The position numbers and the translations under genes are program-made. Shown piece by piece: positions 59,912-64,000 of a stretch of 64,000 nucleotides of DNA (positions within the stretch are counted from its first letter, which is position 1; each line of letters begins with the position of its first letter). This stretch comes from Quercus robur. Its lineage: Eukaryota; Streptophyta; Magnoliopsida; Fagales; Fagaceae. The notes beneath the pieces were generated by a model. The model did no database searches. It was not told the DNA's origin and was given only the letters and a program-made list of their open reading frames with translations. The stretch is from contig NC_065539.1 of the NCBI RefSeq assembly GCF_932294415.1, forward strand, positions 50,363,501 through 50,427,500. Direction: 5' to 3'.

Positions 59912-61460
59912 ATGGGCGTTCTTTCTTTTATTTTTCTGCTTACTTATTTACTCTTTTTGTTCTTAAAGTCTCCTTTGCAGTAGATAGCATTACACCATCT
60001 AAATCTATTAGTGATAGAAGTACCCTGGTCAGCAAAGATGAAAGCTTTGAACTGGGTTTCTTCAGTCCTGGTAGTTCCAAGAATCACTACTTGGGAATAT
60101 GGTACAAGAGTATCCTAGTTAAAACTTTTGTTTGGGTTGCAAACCGACTCAACCCAATGAATGACTCATCTGGCTTGTTGAAAATAAACAGCACAGGCAA
60201 TCTTGTGCTTCTGAGTCAGAATGAGAGTGTTGTTTGGTCGATAAGATTACAAAAACAAGCCAGGAATCCTGTGTTACAGCTACTAGACTCTGGAAATCTT
60301 GTACGAAGAGATGGAAATTCAGGAATCCTCCTGTGGGAAAGCTTTGACTGTCTGTCTGATACGTTTTTACCAGGAATTGAGATGGGATGGGACTTAAGGA
60401 AAGGTATTAAGTGGTGTCTTACAGCATGTAAAAGTCCAGATGATCCATCTCCTGGGGATTTCACATATGGGATAGAAATGCATCCATACCCTGAGCCTGT
60501 TATTCGGAAAGGGACCAGCAAGTTCTACTGTACAGGTCCATGGAATGGTCTTCAGTTCAGTGGTTCACCGGATCTATAGCCCAATCCGATTTATGATTAC
60601 TTCTTTGTTTCTAATGATTATGAAGTATACCATACCTACAAACTCAAAAATAAATCATTAATCTCAAGAATAGTTTTGAACCAAACTAGCAATACACGTG
60701 AGCACTACATATGGATTGAAGCTAGTCAAGTTTGGCACCGCTATACATCAGTACCTAGAGACTATTGTGACTATTACGGCCTTTGTGGATCCAATGGAAA
60801 TTGTATCATTAGTGGATCACCGGTCTGCCAATGTTTACAAGGATTCAAGCCTAAATTACCGAAAAAATGGAGCTTAATGGACAGGTCTCAAGGTTGTGTA
60901 CGCAATAAACCTCTGAGCTGCCATAAAGATGGATTTCTCAAATTTGTTGATTTGAAATGGCCAGATACTACATATTCTTGGGTGAATCAAAGAATGAGCC
61001 TCAATGAATGCAGGGCCAAGTGCTTGAACAACTATTCATGTATGGTTTATACAAACTCAGGTATCAGAGGAAGTGGTAGTGGCTGTGCCATGTGGTTTGG
61101 TGATCTAATGGATATTAGACAGTTTCCTTCTGGTGGACAAGATCTATACATCAGAATGCCAGCTTCAGAGCTAGGTATGAAGTTAATTTTGTAATAAACT
61201 CCTTATTGAAGCTACTTATGGTTTCCATTACGCTTTTCATTCTGATTTGATTTTGTTTCCTGCAATCCTTTCCTTTCAGTTTCATATCCATTAGCTTTAG
61301 TTTAACTACATTTTTCTTTGCCGTGTCAATTTCAACCATGAAGGAGCAAGTCATGTTCATAAGATAAAGAGAGCAGTGGTAGTTGCTGCCACCCTTGCTG
61401 CAGTTTGTGGAATGATCTTAGTTGGCCTTTACATTTGCAGAAGCAGAACAAACTTAAAAG
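59912..61460 (+). pseudogene. S-domain receptor-like kinase pseudogene, ectodomain and membrane helix only
   Basis: Exon 1 (59912-61174) and exon 2 (61344-61460) match the gene at 10649 in order: signal peptide, B-lectin (GIWYKSILVKTFVWVANRL), S-locus glycoprotein region, EGF/PAN with conserved cysteines, then a membrane helix (VVVAATLAAVCGMILVGLYI). Defects: the signal-peptide frame ends at TAG (59981-59983) and the lectin frame is offset, implying an indel there; TAG at 60577-60579 interrupts the S-locus glycoprotein region; and the exon 2 acceptor reads AAG. No kinase exon is found before the window ends, 2.5 kb further on, whereas the intact gene has its first kinase exon after a 1-kb intron. 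An LTR lies in that interval. It is related to, but clearly diverged from, the intact gene. Confidence 0.88.
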
Positions 61461-61974
61461 GTAAAATAACTTTACCCTGCAAACCATTGCATACATTTGG
61501 TAGTATTCTCCTATGGAATCACTTGATAGGCCTTTTGCTTTTAAACAGGATCTCTTTGTCAATATGCGAAATCTACTTATTTCCATTTGATAATACAAAA
61601 TTTGGAACAAGGATTGGTATGAGGTATACTACAATCATGTTAAATGTTTCAATGCACTCCAAAAGAATTTCATAGACTAAACAGTGTCATTAGACTAAGC
61701 AAACTTTGGACAATTTTTTGGGTTCTAATTTCGTGTCAGCAAAAGCAAATACACACAAACAAGAAATAAAAGCATTCACACAATACAATATTTGACATGG
61801 TTTGACCTTTTCCATGCATACACTCGTTTGTATATCAACCAAAATCCATTGTTAATGACATGGGATACAACGACACTTAATTTAACCACACACAAAAACT
61901 AATATGCTCTCACAAACAACACTCACAATTCCAAGCTCTAATTCTTCCAATTATGCTCTCCCACTAAAGAAATA
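61461..61974. other. Former intron 2 of the receptor pseudogene
   Basis: AT-rich DNA following a normal donor (AAAAG/GTAAAATA). No kinase exon is seen. Confidence 0.5.
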
Positions 61975-62799
61975 TGTACGTTTTTAGACCCCTTAAAACA
62001 CAAGTTGTTTGACCTTGTTATTTAGCCAAGTGATTACTTAAGTAAATTGTTCAAATCTAGGTTAACACAAGTAAATCATATCATGTAAACAATACGAAAA
62101 ATAAAAAACACAACAATATGATAACGTAGGAAAACCAAATCGGTAAAAAACCTGGGGAGGATTTAACCTAACTATCCTCAAGGTAAAACAAATCCACTAT
62201 GAAAGAATTGAAGTTTTACACTAGCGACTTAGACCACTAACATCCTATTGCTACCTCGAGTAGAAAAATTACTACCACGACCACGTGACAGCTCCAAGTC
62301 CACGGACTACTTCTTTCTTGGATTCATAGCAACCACAAGCACTCCCACTTGTGTTTTTCTTTAAGCTCTTTATGTAGCAACTGAAGTGATCACCAAGCTC
62401 TCGACATCAATCTTGATCTTGATAACCCTAAGTGTGTATAAAGCCTAACACCTCTAGATTACACAAGAGATTCACACACACAACATATCAACAACCTAAA
62501 AACGTGGCTAGGATTTTTCTTTTTATACTTAAGGCAAAAAACGTCATATGGGCTTGGGCTGAGTTGGAAATTCTGCAAAAAAAAACATTTTGCACGAGCT
62601 TCGATCAATCGAGTCTAATTTTCAATCGATTAAGCCTTGCAGAAATTGAATAGTAATTTTTTGCAATTACTCGATTCCAACTTTACACATAAATCACTTT
62701 GAGTAGCCTAAATCTAGACTCTAAGTTTTGATCATGGTTTGCTAACATTACATATTGAAGTTCTAAAACATTTAGATCCTAAATCCTTAGAACCTAACA
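61975..62799 (-). mobile_element. Solo-LTR-like element, family A, second copy (825 bp)
   Basis: Same family and orientation as 15567-16446. On the minus strand it begins TGTTAGGTTC and ends GTACA. Flanking 5-mers AAATA and AAAAA match at 4 of 5. The minus-strand TATAAAAAG near 62520 corresponds to the TATA box of the other copy. No internal retroelement domains adjoin it. Confidence 0.6.
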
Positions 62800-64000
62800 A
62801 AAAAGGTATATTTTTAACTCATATACTCTTCAAAAAAACTCATTGCAGGATCTTCAAAGACACTTCTTCTCTCCCCATGTAAGAGAACCTCATGGGCAAA
62901 TGACACCAAACCCTTAATATATATGACTCCCACTCTGATTCCTCACTGGGTAGGGAATAGAATGTTACTTCTTTGCCAAGCAATACCAATTTCTTGAACC
63001 ACTAATTACTTGTCAAAGAAGTAATTCCTTATCTGCCATAGTCTAGCCACTTTTGAATGCAAATGACCTTACCATTAGGATGCCCTTGACCTATTCATGC
63101 CACACACATAGAGCTTTGGACACCATTCCTTGAGCTGTGCAAAGATATTTATTATAGTGCTACCCTAAGAAAATGTTTAAATACTAACTACGTAAATGTT
63201 TAAGATTCAAAAAACTAAAGTGAGAAAAACTTTGGGATATACAACTCACATGCACTTACTTCACGCTCTAGTGGCATTGTGCCAAAGTTTTAAAAACCAA
63301 ATTGTTCAAAGAATCAAAAAAGGGAAAGGTCCAAGGTTTGAGTCTGGTCGAATCTTAATGATATATAATTTACTAGTTAATTAAAATACAAATAATTGTG
63401 TTACATTTGTTAAAATTATCAAATTTGACCGAAAAATATCTAAAGAAATTTAAACAACTTTCAAATGAATTTTAGCGATTTTTATTAGGTTAATAGAAAA
63501 TAATAAAGCTAAAAAAATTTTGTTTGGTAGTCCTTTAAGAATAAAGCAGTTTCATCTAAAATAAGTCCATTTTTTAAATAGATTCATAAATATCATGTTG
63601 AAATACAAAAGCACAATTCTTCAATCACAAATAAATTTAGTTAATACAAATTCAATGGTGCTAATGTATTGAGAGAGAGAGAGAGGTTATATAATAAAAT
63701 AAAAACCAATTAATCCTGTAAGAGAACAATAAATATAATAGTTATTCAATTAAAGTCACAAAAAAACCAATTGCCTTATGGTACGTGACACTAATTTAAG
63801 GGCAGATGCCTGAGGTTTGAATCCCCACAGCGTGTGCCCTCTGTAAGTTTTCTTAGAAAAATGTTACTACCTTAAACAAGTTGAACTATGAACGGTTCAA
63901 CGGGTGGTTAGGGTGGTTCACTGATTTTGTTTAGTATGCAGGGTTTCTATATATATATCGGATTCGTTGTCGCTTTGTGGTAAACCCAATCAGATTGGGC
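62800..64000. other. Intergenic DNA to the window end, no gene recognised
   Basis: The stretch 62860-63170 is less AT-rich and may be retroelement leader DNA, but has no domain. A GAGA run lies at 63670-63687. Near 63812 GAGGTTTGAATCCCCAC resembles a pol III B box (one mismatch), as in SINEs, without a clear A box. The edge of the window cuts whatever follows. Confidence 0.4.

Overview
This is nuclear DNA of a flowering plant. It is AT-rich, its genes carry short GT-AG introns, and it contains S-domain receptor kinases, plant-type Ty1/copia and Ty3/gypsy elements and many MITEs. A woody eudicot, possibly Fagaceae, is my guess from the style of the repeats; the sequence does not prove it. I find no bacterial genes, CRISPR array, rRNA or convincing tRNA.

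Layout. 1-10.4 kb: transposon-rich DNA with a clean hAT insertion (5700-6892) and decayed copies of the SRK-type promoter broken up by TIR elements and MITEs. 10.6-14.65 kb: one intact seven-exon gene for an 824-residue G-type lectin S-receptor-like Ser/Thr kinase, the best host gene here. 15-21 kb: LTRs (15567-16446 and 18023-18834, the latter with perfect target-site duplications), a periodic AT-rich repeat and MITEs. 21.8-23 kb: a broken UPF0613 (DUF1749) alpha/beta-hydrolase gene fragment. 24.6-42.3 kb: an apparent single giant PIF/Harbinger element. 42.3-43.4 kb: a separate Tourist-like element only 8 bp beyond it. 43.7-46.1 kb: decayed Ty3/gypsy 5' end and gag. 48.5-55.7 kb: three RNase H-like (RVT_3) relics, the first split by a complete but dead Ty1/copia element with non-canonical LTR ends. 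56.4-58.9 kb: decayed gypsy gag-protease relic, minus strand. 59.9-61.5 kb: a second, broken S-domain receptor gene whose kinase half is not present downstream in the window; an LTR lies in its intron position.

The most interesting structure is 24632-42319. Matching TIRs (12 of 14 bases), TTA duplications on both sides and similar subterminal sequence bound 17.7 kb. Inside are a PIF DDE transposase with one in-frame stop, an intact Myb/SANT-like partner gene that begins near the right TIR, an intact GRF zinc-finger membrane-protein gene that begins near the left TIR, and a captured 5' fragment of an LRR receptor kinase. If the ends truly pair, this is an unusually large PIF/Harbinger element carrying accessory genes.

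The receptor-kinase locus looks like a tandemly duplicating family: partial promoter copies at about 6.9-9.0 kb and 9.2-9.75 kb lead up to the intact gene, and a related pseudogene lies 46 kb away. The rest is mostly nested transposable-element debris, and several insertions can be ordered in time from their nesting.
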